From Acidobacteriota bacterium (lineage in GTDB: Bacteria; Acidobacteriota; Terriglobia; Acidiferrales; UBA7541), in assembly GCA_003223245.1 (NCBI GenBank), contig QHYI01000141.1:1-32951 (forward strand): a stretch of 32,951 bases of DNA, in the 5' to 3' direction. Under the pieces are notes generated by a model. It saw only the letters and a list, made by a program, of their open reading frames with translations. It ran no database searches and had not been told where the DNA came from. Position numbers and translations under genes: made by a program. Positions 16,053 through 23,045 of the stretch are shown one piece after another (the stretch's first letter is position 1; every line of letters starts with the position of its first letter).

Positions 16053-17108
16053 ATGAATTCCCTCACTCGACGCAGGTTCCTTAGAGACACCTCGACGGCG
16101 ACAGCCGCAACCATGCTGCCGCCTTTCTTTCTGCAGACCTCCAGCAAGTCCGGCAATCGCCTTCCCATTGTCGGCTCCGGAGCGCACACCTATGAGTGTG
16201 TTCACGACTGGCTCGTGCCGCCGGACGGCCTGGTTTGGGGGGACACCCATGGTTTGGCGCAGGATGCGCAAGGTAACATCTATGTGGCGCACACGGTGAA
16301 CAAATCCAGCATGCGCGGAGAAGCCGTGGTGGTTTACGACGCGTCGGGGCGCTTCATGCGCGCATTCGGAGAGGAGTTTCGTGGCGGCGCGCATGGGCTT
16401 GGTTTGCGCCGCGAGAAAGGCGAGGAAGTTCTCTATCACTGCGATATCAATCAGTGCAAGATGACAAAGACCACCCTGAAGGGCGAGTCTCTTTGGGCAC
16501 ACAGCTATCCGCGGGAAGACCCTGCCTACGCAGTGCGGCCCATTGATTTTGTTCCCACCAACGTAGCCTTTGCTCCCAATGGAGATTTTTTTGTAGGGGA
16601 TGGCTACGGCTCGCACCACGTGCTGCGATTTTCGTCCGATGGGAAGTTCCTCGGAGAAGTCGGGCGGCCGGGCCACGGCGATGGAGAATTCGACACGCCC
16701 CACGGCCTCTTCGTGGATGCCCGGGGTGAGGACCCCGTCCTTGTCATTGCGGATCGTGGGAACCGGCGCGTGCAGACTTTCTCCTTGGACGGCTCGCATC
16801 TTCACACGATCAAGCAAGAGCCGCAGCTTCGCATGCCGTGTCACTTCCATACGCAAGGCGCATGGATGGTCTGTCCGGACCTCGACAGCCAGGTTTGCAT
16901 TCTCGACGTTGAGTACAAGGTGGTTATGCAATTGGGAGACGGCGGTGCTTTCAACGGCGAGGTTGGCTCGCGCCGAAAGCAATCGCGCAGCGAATTCACT
17001 CCGGGGCAGTTCATCACGCCGCACGCGGCGATTTTCCTTCACAACGGCGACATTCTGGTTGCCGAATGGCTGCCCATCGGCCGCATCACCCTGTTGCGCC
17101 GCGTCTGA
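16053..17108 (+). CDS. Tat-exported NHL-repeat beta-propeller protein
   Basis: The 351-residue protein starts with a classical Tat signal (SLTRRRFLRDTSTATAATM). NHL-type blades follow: DTHGLAQDAQGNIYVAHTV, AVVVYDASGRFMRAFG, VAFAPNGDFFVGDGYG and VLRFSSDGKFLGEVGRPG. Then come DTPHGLFVDARG, VLVIADRGNRRVQTFSLDG and AIFLHNGDILVAEW. The spacing suggests a six-bladed propeller. The pattern HGL...D..G..YVA and DRGNRRVQ resembles the propeller of peptidyl-alpha-hydroxyglycine lyases and related periplasmic proteins. No enzymatic activity can be inferred. Tat export suggests that it folds, perhaps with a metal, before crossing the membrane. Confidence 0.88.
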   Translation: MNSLTRRRFLRDTSTATAATMLPPFFLQTSSKSGNRLPIVGSGAHTYECVHDWLVPPDGLVWGDTHGLAQDAQGNIYVAHTVNKSSMRGEAVVVYDASGRFMRAFGEEFRGGAHGLGLRREKGEEVLYHCDINQCKMTKTTLKGESLWAHSYPREDPAYAVRPIDFVPTNVAFAPNGDFFVGDGYGSHHVLRFSSDGKFLGEVGRPGHGDGEFDTPHGLFVDARGEDPVLVIADRGNRRVQTFSLDGSHLHTIKQEPQLRMPCHFHTQGAWMVCPDLDSQVCILDVEYKVVMQLGDGGAFNGEVGSRRKQSRSEFTPGQFITPHAAIFLHNGDILVAEWLPIGRITLLRRV

Positions 17109-17814
17109 GTCTTCCCGATCGACTTCCCCGCTTCGAGGACGACAATCCCATCACTCAGGTTTTGCTGCGCGACCTGGGATTAGTCTTGCCGCGGAGTACG
17201 GTCCTGATCATTTGGCCTGCCAGGCCCTGATTGAGCCGCCCCAACCACTTAACTATACGGAAGAGCATGTTCCGCTCATGTCTTCGGAGGGGGTGACTGA
17301 GGTTCTGGAAGAGGTTGCACCCGTTGCAACGAGAGGAAAAGAAATCAGTGACGGTAGCTTCCAGAGCGGATGCAACGTAGCTCGCATCACCGATTACGAG
17401 AACGTATCTATAATGCGCTCAACGCACACGTGTGATCCTTCTAGCCACGACCAGGACGTGCGCACAGCGATCACCTTCAAGCGAGAGACTTGCCCAAAAC
17501 CAGGAACTCCGCTCACGGCGACTCGGCCTTAAAGCCCGATAGGGGCTACCAAAGCAGAGTTGAAGAAAGTCGTTTGACTGATTAAGGGCTATTCTATCGT
17601 GACGTTATTCGAGGATCGCCCCTGGAACCTCCTTCAGGAGGTTCTTGCCTTAACATTTCAACTGTTGAGCTTGTTCCCGGTAGGAGTTCGCCTCATAAAG
17701 AAGCTCGCTGGCGTCATCGGCTCCCCTCCAGGCAGTGGCTCCCGTCTGTTCAACGGCACAAGTCCCGTAGACAAATCCTCCCGACTCGATTGTCCTATTA
17801 TTGAGGGTCAGGAC
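17109..17814 (+). other. 706-bp region without a supported gene; two inverted repeats
   Basis: The frames here show no recognisable protein. Two dyads stand out: GTTGCA/TGCAAC at 17314-17330, and a perfect hairpin GAACCTCCT-TC-AGGAGGTTC at 17625-17644. The latter lies ~170 bp upstream of the next start and contains an AGGAGG sequence paired to its complement. It may be a weak terminator for the NHL gene or a leader structure. Confidence 0.45.
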
Positions 17815-18291
17815 ATGAAAACCAACCAAGTACCGATCATCGCCGCATGCGCTGGCCTTGTAATGCTCCTTCCAACACAACCGCCTGTGCCAGTTCACGC
17901 GAAGTCTTCGTTCGCTGGAGTGTGGGAAGGAAAAATGAACGACCTCCCGGGCATCGACCTTAAGATTGAGGAGGTGCGCGGAAAAATCAGCGGCCACATA
18001 ATTTTTTACTACCAGGAACGCAGCGATCCTAATGGCCCGTGGCGTACCAAGGGCGAATATCCGGCGACACTGCTGGCGCCGCACGTGGAAGGCAAGACCT
18101 TGACGTTTGAGGCTCAGCATCACAAATGCCATGAATGCGCGGAGCTAGGCCCCAATGCGAAATTTCGCATGGAGCTTGTAGGACCCAATGAGGCGCGTCT
18201 ATGGAACCTCTTAAATGAGGAGCGAGGCGAGGATCCAGGGCCTGGAATGAAGCTCGTGCGGCGAAGTGAGGCCGCATCCGGGCCTAATTAG
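17815..18291 (+). CDS. Small secreted hypothetical protein
   Basis: I chose the ATG at 17815, preceded by GAGG at 7-base spacing, over the longer frame from 17599; it places the signal peptide at the N-terminus (MKTNQVPIIAACAGLVMLL, cleavage near VHAKS). The mature protein is ~128 residues: SSFAGVWEGKMNDLPGIDLKI, KISGHIIFYYQER, KTLTFEAQHHKCHECAELG, AKFRMELVGPNEARLWNL. The GVWEG...G.I.F pattern is that of a lipocalin-like or calycin-type small beta-barrel found in many acidobacterial exported proteins. Function is unknown. It stands just upstream of the sigma-factor operon, separated by ~40 bp, and might be part of the same transcript. Confidence 0.82.
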   Translation: MKTNQVPIIAACAGLVMLLPTQPPVPVHAKSSFAGVWEGKMNDLPGIDLKIEEVRGKISGHIIFYYQERSDPNGPWRTKGEYPATLLAPHVEGKTLTFEAQHHKCHECAELGPNAKFRMELVGPNEARLWNLLNEERGEDPGPGMKLVRRSEAASGPN

Positions 18292-18330
18292 AGCGCATTC
18301 AGTGCAGTATAAATAACTAGAGACCGCAAC

Positions 18331-18837
18331 GTGCACCGAACTGAGGGAAATATCGCCGAGATCGAGTTCCTGTATCGCGAGCACGGGCCAGCGCTCCTCC
18401 TCTTTGCCCAGGCGGTTACGGGTGAACGAGGCCGCGCTCAAGATGCGGTCCATCAAGTGTTCCTGAGGTTGCTCGAGAAAGGGAGTCTCAGCCAAGTGGG
18501 GGACAAGAAGGCTTATCTGTTCGCGTGTGTGCGAAACGCTGCTCTCAATGACAGCAAGCTTCGGGACCGACATGCGCCGCTTGAGCCGGACTCGGCCTGG
18601 TTTCGTCCTCCCGACCGAGACTATGCGGGAGAACAGAATCTGAGACGTGCGCTAGAGGCTCTCCCGAATGATCAGCGACAAGTCATGGTTCTACACATCT
18701 GGGGCGAACTCACCTTCTTGCAGATAAGTGACCTGCTGGATCTTAGCTCGAACACAGTGGCATCGCGATACCGCTATGCCCTTGCCAAGCTGCGCGACTC
18801 CATGTTCGCGAGGGAGAATTCCTGTGCCAACTCTTGA
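18331..18837 (+). CDS. ECF-type sigma-70 family RNA polymerase sigma factor
   Basis: The 168-residue protein starts at GTG 18331. Region 2 is at about residues 10-75 (EFLYREHGPALLLFAQAVTG, AQDAVHQVFLRLLE, KKAYLFACVRNAALN). A short linker follows, then region 4 at about 105-160 (ALEALPNDQRQVMVLHIWGE, LTFLQISDLLDLSSNTVASR, YRYALAKLRDSM). The helix-turn-helix is complete. There is no region 3, as expected for extracytoplasmic-function sigma factors. The 3' end overlaps the next gene by 14 nt, which points to translational coupling. A TATAAAT box lies 20 bp upstream. The partner gene is a one-TM protein that could be its anti-sigma factor. Confidence 0.93.
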   Translation: MHRTEGNIAEIEFLYREHGPALLLFAQAVTGERGRAQDAVHQVFLRLLEKGSLSQVGDKKAYLFACVRNAALNDSKLRDRHAPLEPDSAWFRPPDRDYAGEQNLRRALEALPNDQRQVMVLHIWGELTFLQISDLLDLSSNTVASRYRYALAKLRDSMFARENSCANS

Positions 18838-19228
18838 TGATGAGCAGTTCGAGGCGTATTTGCAGCAGTTCCGCCCGTGCGTTCCGGAGCCGCTCCCGGC
18901 AGTAGAACGTCGCCATCGGGCTCGTCGCGTGTTCATCGTCGGGGCATGGGCCACGGCAGCGGTGGCCATCCTTGTTCTGGGGGCGCTCACACTACACCTT
19001 CACACTAACCGCGTCCGCGTCGCCGAAACCAGCGGGAATGCCGGAACCCCAAAGCACCTTCAGGACAGCCAGCCATTAACGATGCGGAGTGCAAATGCCC
19101 TGATGGCGAAGGCGCCGTCCTTTAAGACGATGGTCGACGACATGGCCTTTCGCTCTCAAACCGTTCCACTTCCGAAGGGTAAACGGAGCGCCGTTGCTGT
19201 GCTCGGTAAGGAGAAGATCAAGCTATGA
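18824..19228 (+). CDS. One-TM protein coupled to the ECF sigma factor (anti-sigma candidate)
   Basis: I chose the GTG at 18824 (134 residues), preceded by GGGAG at suitable spacing, over the longer frame from 18728 whose N-terminus is an out-of-phase shadow of the sigma gene. The cytoplasmic N-terminus (PTLDDEQFEAYLQQFRP) is followed by an RRHRARR patch and one membrane helix (about residues 36-57, VFIVGAWATAAVAILVLGAL). A ~75-residue periplasmic tail contains LTMRSANALMAKAPSFKTMV. The tail lacks a cysteine pair or zinc-binding anti-sigma motif (HxxxCxxC). Its position overlapping both neighbours suggests it senses or sequesters with the sigma factor; that is inference. Confidence 0.75.
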   Translation: MPTLDDEQFEAYLQQFRPCVPEPLPAVERRHRARRVFIVGAWATAAVAILVLGALTLHLHTNRVRVAETSGNAGTPKHLQDSQPLTMRSANALMAKAPSFKTMVDDMAFRSQTVPLPKGKRSAVAVLGKEKIKL

Positions 19229-20094
19229 AACACATCACCGCGATTCCATCGATTGTCCTTCTTTTACTGCTATCTGCCGGTTCCGCATTCGCTGACAAAA
19301 ATGTGTCTCTTGCAGACAATGCGGCATTGCGCTACTGGTCCGCATTCTCGGCGTTGCAAGACTCCGCTATAACGGACGAGCAGGCAAGAGAACTAAACGC
19401 GATCCTCGATGGTACGGCCCCGTACGATGATTCGAAGTACAAAGACTTGCTTGAGAAAAACAGATTGGCCTTGGAAATCATGGCCCGCGCGACTTCTCTT
19501 TCAAACTGTGACTGGGGCTTGGACTACGGGGCGGAAGACGTACCTGTTGAGTATGCCCGAAAGGCACTGGTGCTCGGGCGGCTCAACGTTCTCTATGCGT
19601 TTCACTTGTTTATTGCGGGCGACAAGGATGGAGGAGTTCGCACTCTCGCGGCCGGACTGAGGTTTTCGCATGATGTGGCGAACGGTGGATCACTTTTTGC
19701 AACGCTGATCGCAAAAGATCTTCTCGTCAATCATCTTAGAGCGATAGCCGGCGCACTCCATCTGGAGCAGCTTTCTGCAGCTCAGAGAGCGCGGTTGCAG
19801 GAAGCGGTCACGAGATTGGGGGGAGGACTCGATTGGCGAACGGCGGCAAAGCTTGATCTGGAAGGCCTTCGCAATCATTACGAAAGAGACTCAGTCGCGT
19901 CCACAGCTCTGAACCGGATTATCTCATCGTACGTCGCTGCTCTCGACGATCAGTCCAAACTGCCAACCCTAGATGAAGCGATTCACAGCGCACCGCAGCA
20001 ACTTGCGAACCTAATCCCGAATGCAAAACGCGTCCTAGAGCAAAAACAAGACTTGAGCAACACGCTTCTGCAGACACGTTCGCTGCTGCAGTGA
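19225..20094 (+). CDS. Secreted all-helical hypothetical protein, third gene of the sigma operon
   Basis: The ATG at 19225 overlaps the previous stop (ATGA), so it is translationally coupled. The 289-residue protein has a Sec signal (MKHITAIPSIVLLLLLSAG, ending SAFADKN). A helical mature region follows: ALRYWSAFSALQDSAITDEQ, CDWGLDYGAEDVPVEYARKA, LRFSHDVANGGSLFATLIAK, EQLSAAQRARLQEAVTRL and NLIPNAKRVLEQKQDLSN. One cysteine (in SNCDWGLDYG) and the conserved-looking DWGLDYG block are notable. I do not recognise a catalytic motif. Its place behind a sigma factor and a membrane protein suggests a periplasmic sensor or effector of that system. Confidence 0.8.
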   Translation: MKHITAIPSIVLLLLLSAGSAFADKNVSLADNAALRYWSAFSALQDSAITDEQARELNAILDGTAPYDDSKYKDLLEKNRLALEIMARATSLSNCDWGLDYGAEDVPVEYARKALVLGRLNVLYAFHLFIAGDKDGGVRTLAAGLRFSHDVANGGSLFATLIAKDLLVNHLRAIAGALHLEQLSAAQRARLQEAVTRLGGGLDWRTAAKLDLEGLRNHYERDSVASTALNRIISSYVAALDDQSKLPTLDEAIHSAPQQLANLIPNAKRVLEQKQDLSNTLLQTRSLLQ

Positions 20095-20206
20095 TGCTGA
20101 AAGTGCGGCCCGCTCTGTGTGGATCGCAGTCTGCGGCGACACATCCGGTTGGTCGCAGATTTTGGGCAGGAAGGAAGCAGGGCTTCGGGTAGGCGGGCGG
20201 GAATCG

Positions 20207-20240
20207 AAAAAAAACGGGCCGCACCGAAGAGGTGCAGGCC
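20207..20240 (-). terminator. Rho-independent terminator with T8 tail
   Basis: On the minus strand GGCC(T)GCACC pairs with GGTGCGGCC around a 5-nt loop and is followed by CG and eight T (complement of 20207-20214). It ends the minus-strand ParB-like unit and lies in the convergent gap with the sigma operon. This is a textbook structure apart from one bulged base. Confidence 0.85.
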
Positions 20241-20262
20241 GCACAAATCATTTTGATTTGTT

Positions 20263-20783
20263 CTACCTGGTTGTTTTCCCTTTCGATAGCTCGCATCGTC
20301 CTGACAGAGTGCTGGGCGAAGTCTTGGTCTTTTTCACCCCGGCCTTCGCTTCTTTCTTCTTCGTCAACTCGGCGCGAACCGTAGAGCCGACTTTGGCTAG
20401 GTCCATCTTGTAGCGGACTGCGGTGCGTGCGAGGTTGGTATCTCTCGCAAGCGATTGCTTCGGATTGTAGCCGGGGCAGACAACGAGAAACCGATGCACG
20501 TCTGCGGTTTTCATTGCTAACACCGCAGTAGCCGCAATCTTCTCGTAGTCCACAGCCTGAGCGCCCCACGAGGTTTTGCTCTTCTTTTCATCCCATGAGT
20601 AGAGCTTGGAGAGACGACGATGGTTGTCATGCCCCAACCGCCGGAAGTAGTCGAGGGCAACCACACCATATTTCTAATCCTGGAGCCGATCCCGACCATC
20701 CCGCAAACTCCTCGATCTGCCGCCCGGTCGCCCTGATCCACACAAAGCACGTGAAATTGTTTGGTGGTCCGTGGTGTAGGCAC
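20263..20783 (-). pseudogene. ParB-like protein, multiply frameshifted remnant
   Basis: The longest open piece (20263-20664, 133 codons) reads YFRRLGHDNHRRLSKLYSWD, SKTSWGAQAVDYEKIAATAV, DVHRFLVVCPGYNPKQSLAR and VRYKMDLAKVGSTVRAELTK. This is the C-terminal part of a ParB-N-domain protein family I know from Acidobacteriota. Between VVC and PGYNP about seven family residues are missing. Upstream, the pieces QFHVLCV, WIRATGRQIEEFAGWSG and IGSRIRNMV follow each other in alternating frames, showing at least two further frameshifts. The nuclease/ParB N-terminal domain is absent. The gene is dead or severely truncated. A complete terminator is still present. Confidence 0.68.
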
Positions 20784-20794
20784 AACGGCTGCGA

Positions 20795-21178
20795 TCAGGC
20801 CGCAGTCTTGGTCGGTCCCTCTAACTGAAGGACAATCGGTAGCCAGTTTTCCGGCCCGTTTTGTCGCACGTTGTAATCCGCTGCGAGGACTTCTTGATTG
20901 GGCGGATTGAGGGCAAGAACTTTGACGTTAGGGTATTCGGCTTTAAGCCAATCAACCATTTCTCTTCTCGTCTCTTCAGGTGCTGCATGACCAATAATGA
21001 AGAGGTCGTAACGCTGAGGCGAGCTTAGGAGAACTTTCGCTGCTTCGTTGCCGATTACAGAGATCACGCCATAACCACGCGATCTTAGAAGTTCGGCTCT
21101 TCGAAGCCCTAGTTCTTCGTCGTAAGAAATCTGAAAAATCCGTCGCAACTTTACTGGAGCCACATTCATCTGCATCAC
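20795..21178 (-). CDS. Response-regulator receiver-like protein
   Basis: This 127-residue protein has receiver-domain rhythm: LRRIFQISYDEELGLRRAEL, RGYGVISVIGNEAAKVLLSS, YDLFIIGHAAPEETRREMVD and YPNVKVLALNPPN. The phospho-acceptor position, normally D in a DLVLLD-type strand, appears as the G/H of LFIIGHA. The conserved Lys/Thr pocket is not evident either, so it may be a degenerate (non-phosphorylatable) receiver. Similar small single-domain proteins with an IIGH strand are common in Acidobacteriota. No kinase is adjacent. It is followed at once by the ParB remnant. Confidence 0.65.
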   Translation of the reverse strand: MMQMNVAPVKLRRIFQISYDEELGLRRAELLRSRGYGVISVIGNEAAKVLLSSPQRYDLFIIGHAAPEETRREMVDWLKAEYPNVKVLALNPPNQEVLAADYNVRQNGPENWLPIVLQLEGPTKTAA

Positions 21179-21384
21179 AACTTGGCGTGTTTTTGCATCG
21201 GCAACAAAGCACTCGTTGTTCGTGCCGAGCGCGACAACGATTGCGGCGACGACGGCGACGAGGATGGTTGGGCGCAGCGCAATGACAATAGCAGAGACAC
21301 CATCTGTCTCGATGAGAAGAGGTTTGAGAATTGCCCATTTTGTAGAGCCTCGGTATACAAAATCCGCCTTTTCTAAACTGGCTT

Positions 21385-22263
21385 TTGGTTTATGATTGTG
21401 CTATTTTGTCAACCGTGGGTGTACGAACACAGGATAAGTTAAACTGGCTGCAGCGCTCCCTTCCAGAAGGGCTAGTTGCCGACGCTGCCTGGCTTGAAAG
21501 GCACGGCTACTCCAGAGCCTTGCGTAATAAATATGTTGCCCGCGGCTGGCTCGATAAAATGGCTCGGGGGGTATACCGCCGCCCAGCTCCGACCCTGAAG
21601 AGTAAGGCTCACGAGGGCCTACGGTGGGAGTCCGTCGTGATATCCCTTCAGACTCTCCTCGGATACTCATATGCAGTCGGCGGTCGAACAGCGCTCGAAC
21701 TCCAGGGGTTCGCGCATTATCTGTCCGCGCGACACCGTCAAATCCACCTCTACGGAACTCGCAAACTTCCGGGCTGGGTCTACAAGCTAAAGCTGGACGA
21801 CCGGTTTGCATTTCACAACGCCGACAGGCTCTTCAGGAGCGAAAAGATACGCTCGCACGGAAGCAAAGGCCACAGAGAAAACGATCTTCAGCAAAGCAGC
21901 TACATACAGCAATCCTGGGGACAGTGGGAATGGCCGATGGTAATGTCATCCCCCGAACGGGCCATCCTTGAATTGCTGGACGAAGTTCCGCAACGCGAAA
22001 CCTTTCACCAGGCCGATGTTCTAATAGAAGGTCTGCGCAACCTCAGCCCGCGACGGCTTCAGGGGTTGCTGACCGCCTGCCGCAGCGTCAAGGTGAAGCG
22101 TCTATTTCTGTGGTTCGCCGAACGACATCAGCACGCGTGGCTCAAAAACCTGGACTCCAACCGTATCGACCTTGGGAAGGGGAAGCGCATGCTCGTGCGT
22201 GGCGGCAAGCTTGATCCGAAATTCAAAATAACGGTGCCGGAGTCAATCGATGCCGGTGGATGA
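21385..22263 (+). CDS. AbiEi-like antitoxin of a type IV toxin-antitoxin system
   Basis: The frame from TTG 21385 gives 292 residues; a GTG at 21415 gives the more usual start just before RTQDKLNWLQ. The N-terminal winged-helix block (SLPEGLVADAAWLERHGYSR, ALRNKYVARGWLDKMARGVY, then RRP) is the AbiEi signature. The following GYSYAVGGRTALELQGFAHY and SSPERAILELLDEVP are AbiEi core motifs. AbiEi proteins repress their own promoter and neutralise the nucleotidyltransferase toxin AbiEii. The next gene begins in the overlapping position expected of AbiEii but is truncated, so this antitoxin is an orphan here. The antitoxin itself looks full length. Confidence 0.88.
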   Translation: MVYDCAILSTVGVRTQDKLNWLQRSLPEGLVADAAWLERHGYSRALRNKYVARGWLDKMARGVYRRPAPTLKSKAHEGLRWESVVISLQTLLGYSYAVGGRTALELQGFAHYLSARHRQIHLYGTRKLPGWVYKLKLDDRFAFHNADRLFRSEKIRSHGSKGHRENDLQQSSYIQQSWGQWEWPMVMSSPERAILELLDEVPQRETFHQADVLIEGLRNLSPRRLQGLLTACRSVKVKRLFLWFAERHQHAWLKNLDSNRIDLGKGKRMLVRGGKLDPKFKITVPESIDAGG

Positions 22264-22381
22264 AAACTATCGCAAGCAGGTCTCTTTGCTTGTGAAGATT
22301 CTTCCGCTTGTCGCTAGGGAAACAATATTTGCGCTCAAGGGAAATCGCGCCGTTGCGTGTGCCGCCAAGATTCGACGTTAG
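22250..22381 (+). pseudogene. AbiEii toxin, N-terminal remnant
   Basis: The ATG at 22250 overlaps the AbiEi stop. The 43-codon frame begins MPVDENYRKQVSLLVKILPL and continues VARETIFALKG, the conserved start of AbiEii nucleotidyltransferases. Where the catalytic GGTAI...DIDLT region should follow, the frame reads NRAVACAAKIRR and stops at 22379-22381. The nucleotidyltransferase fold, including the catalytic aspartates, is gone. The cut lies 17 bp from the 3' end of tRNA-Ser, which suggests that integration or excision at the tRNA removed the rest. Confidence 0.8.
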
Positions 22382-22397
22382 AACAAGATACAGAATC

Positions 22398-22491
<94 letters not shown>

Positions 22492-22523
22492 GCAGTTTGC
22501 TTTGAACAGCTTACCACAACTGC

Positions 22524-22926
22524 CTAATTCACCTGCTGAACAGTTGCTGAACACTGGCTCAGCGTGTCCAAGGTCGTCTCGAGGCTCTTCATAGCGGCCA
22601 AGACCGCCGGATCGAAGGCCTTGATGTAACGCTCGTTGGTCACGTGTGGTTTTGCGTGTCTGAGGATGCGCTGGACCACCTTGTCGTTCGCACCCAACTC
22701 ATACAGATTCGACGCAATTCCCCGCCTGAACCCATGCATACCACTCCAACTTAATGGCTTCCACTGCTGGACGGACAACGTTTTGGCCCATCCTGCTCAA
22801 GTCCATGGGTTCGCCGCCACCAGAATGAAACATTATCCCGGTTGCCGGGTTCCCCATAGAAATGCGATACATATTTAGGATTTCCGCCAATTGCCCGTCA
22901 TCCGACCGGAACAAATCAATGCTCAC
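22524..22926 (-). pseudogene. Tyrosine recombinase/integrase, frameshifted C-terminal fragment
   Basis: From 22926 one frame reads DGQLAEILNMYRISMGNPAT, MFHSGGGEPMDLSRMGQ and VVRPAVEAIKLEWYAW. A frame change near 22740 then leads into HGFRRGIASNLYELGANDKV, VQRILRHAKPHVTNERYIKA. The second part holds the C-terminal catalytic residues of tyrosine recombinases: HxxR in HGFRRG, H in LRHAKP and the Tyr in NERYIKAF. The N-terminal core-binding domain and the first catalytic Arg are missing. It lies 33 bp from tRNA-Ser(GCT), a typical integration partner. It is non-functional. Confidence 0.85.
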
Positions 22927-23045
22927 GCGGCATCATGGGTAAGTGCTTGGCGCCAAGCCAGGATCTGTTCCTCGCAAAGCGCTGTGGAGCGAATTCAACG
23001 CCCGGTATTTAGGTCGGCGAAGCAGAGACGAAAAAACGATGCCGG

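Noticed and set aside
16005-17042. A 345-codon minus-strand frame antisense to the NHL gene
   Set aside because: The opposite strand has a Tat signal, NHL repeats and correct composition; this frame has no recognisable domain.
16600-17532. A 310-codon plus-strand frame overlapping the NHL gene
   Set aside because: It is an out-of-phase shadow of the NHL-repeat gene (Arg/Ser/Thr-rich composition) and extends only by chance into non-coding sequence.
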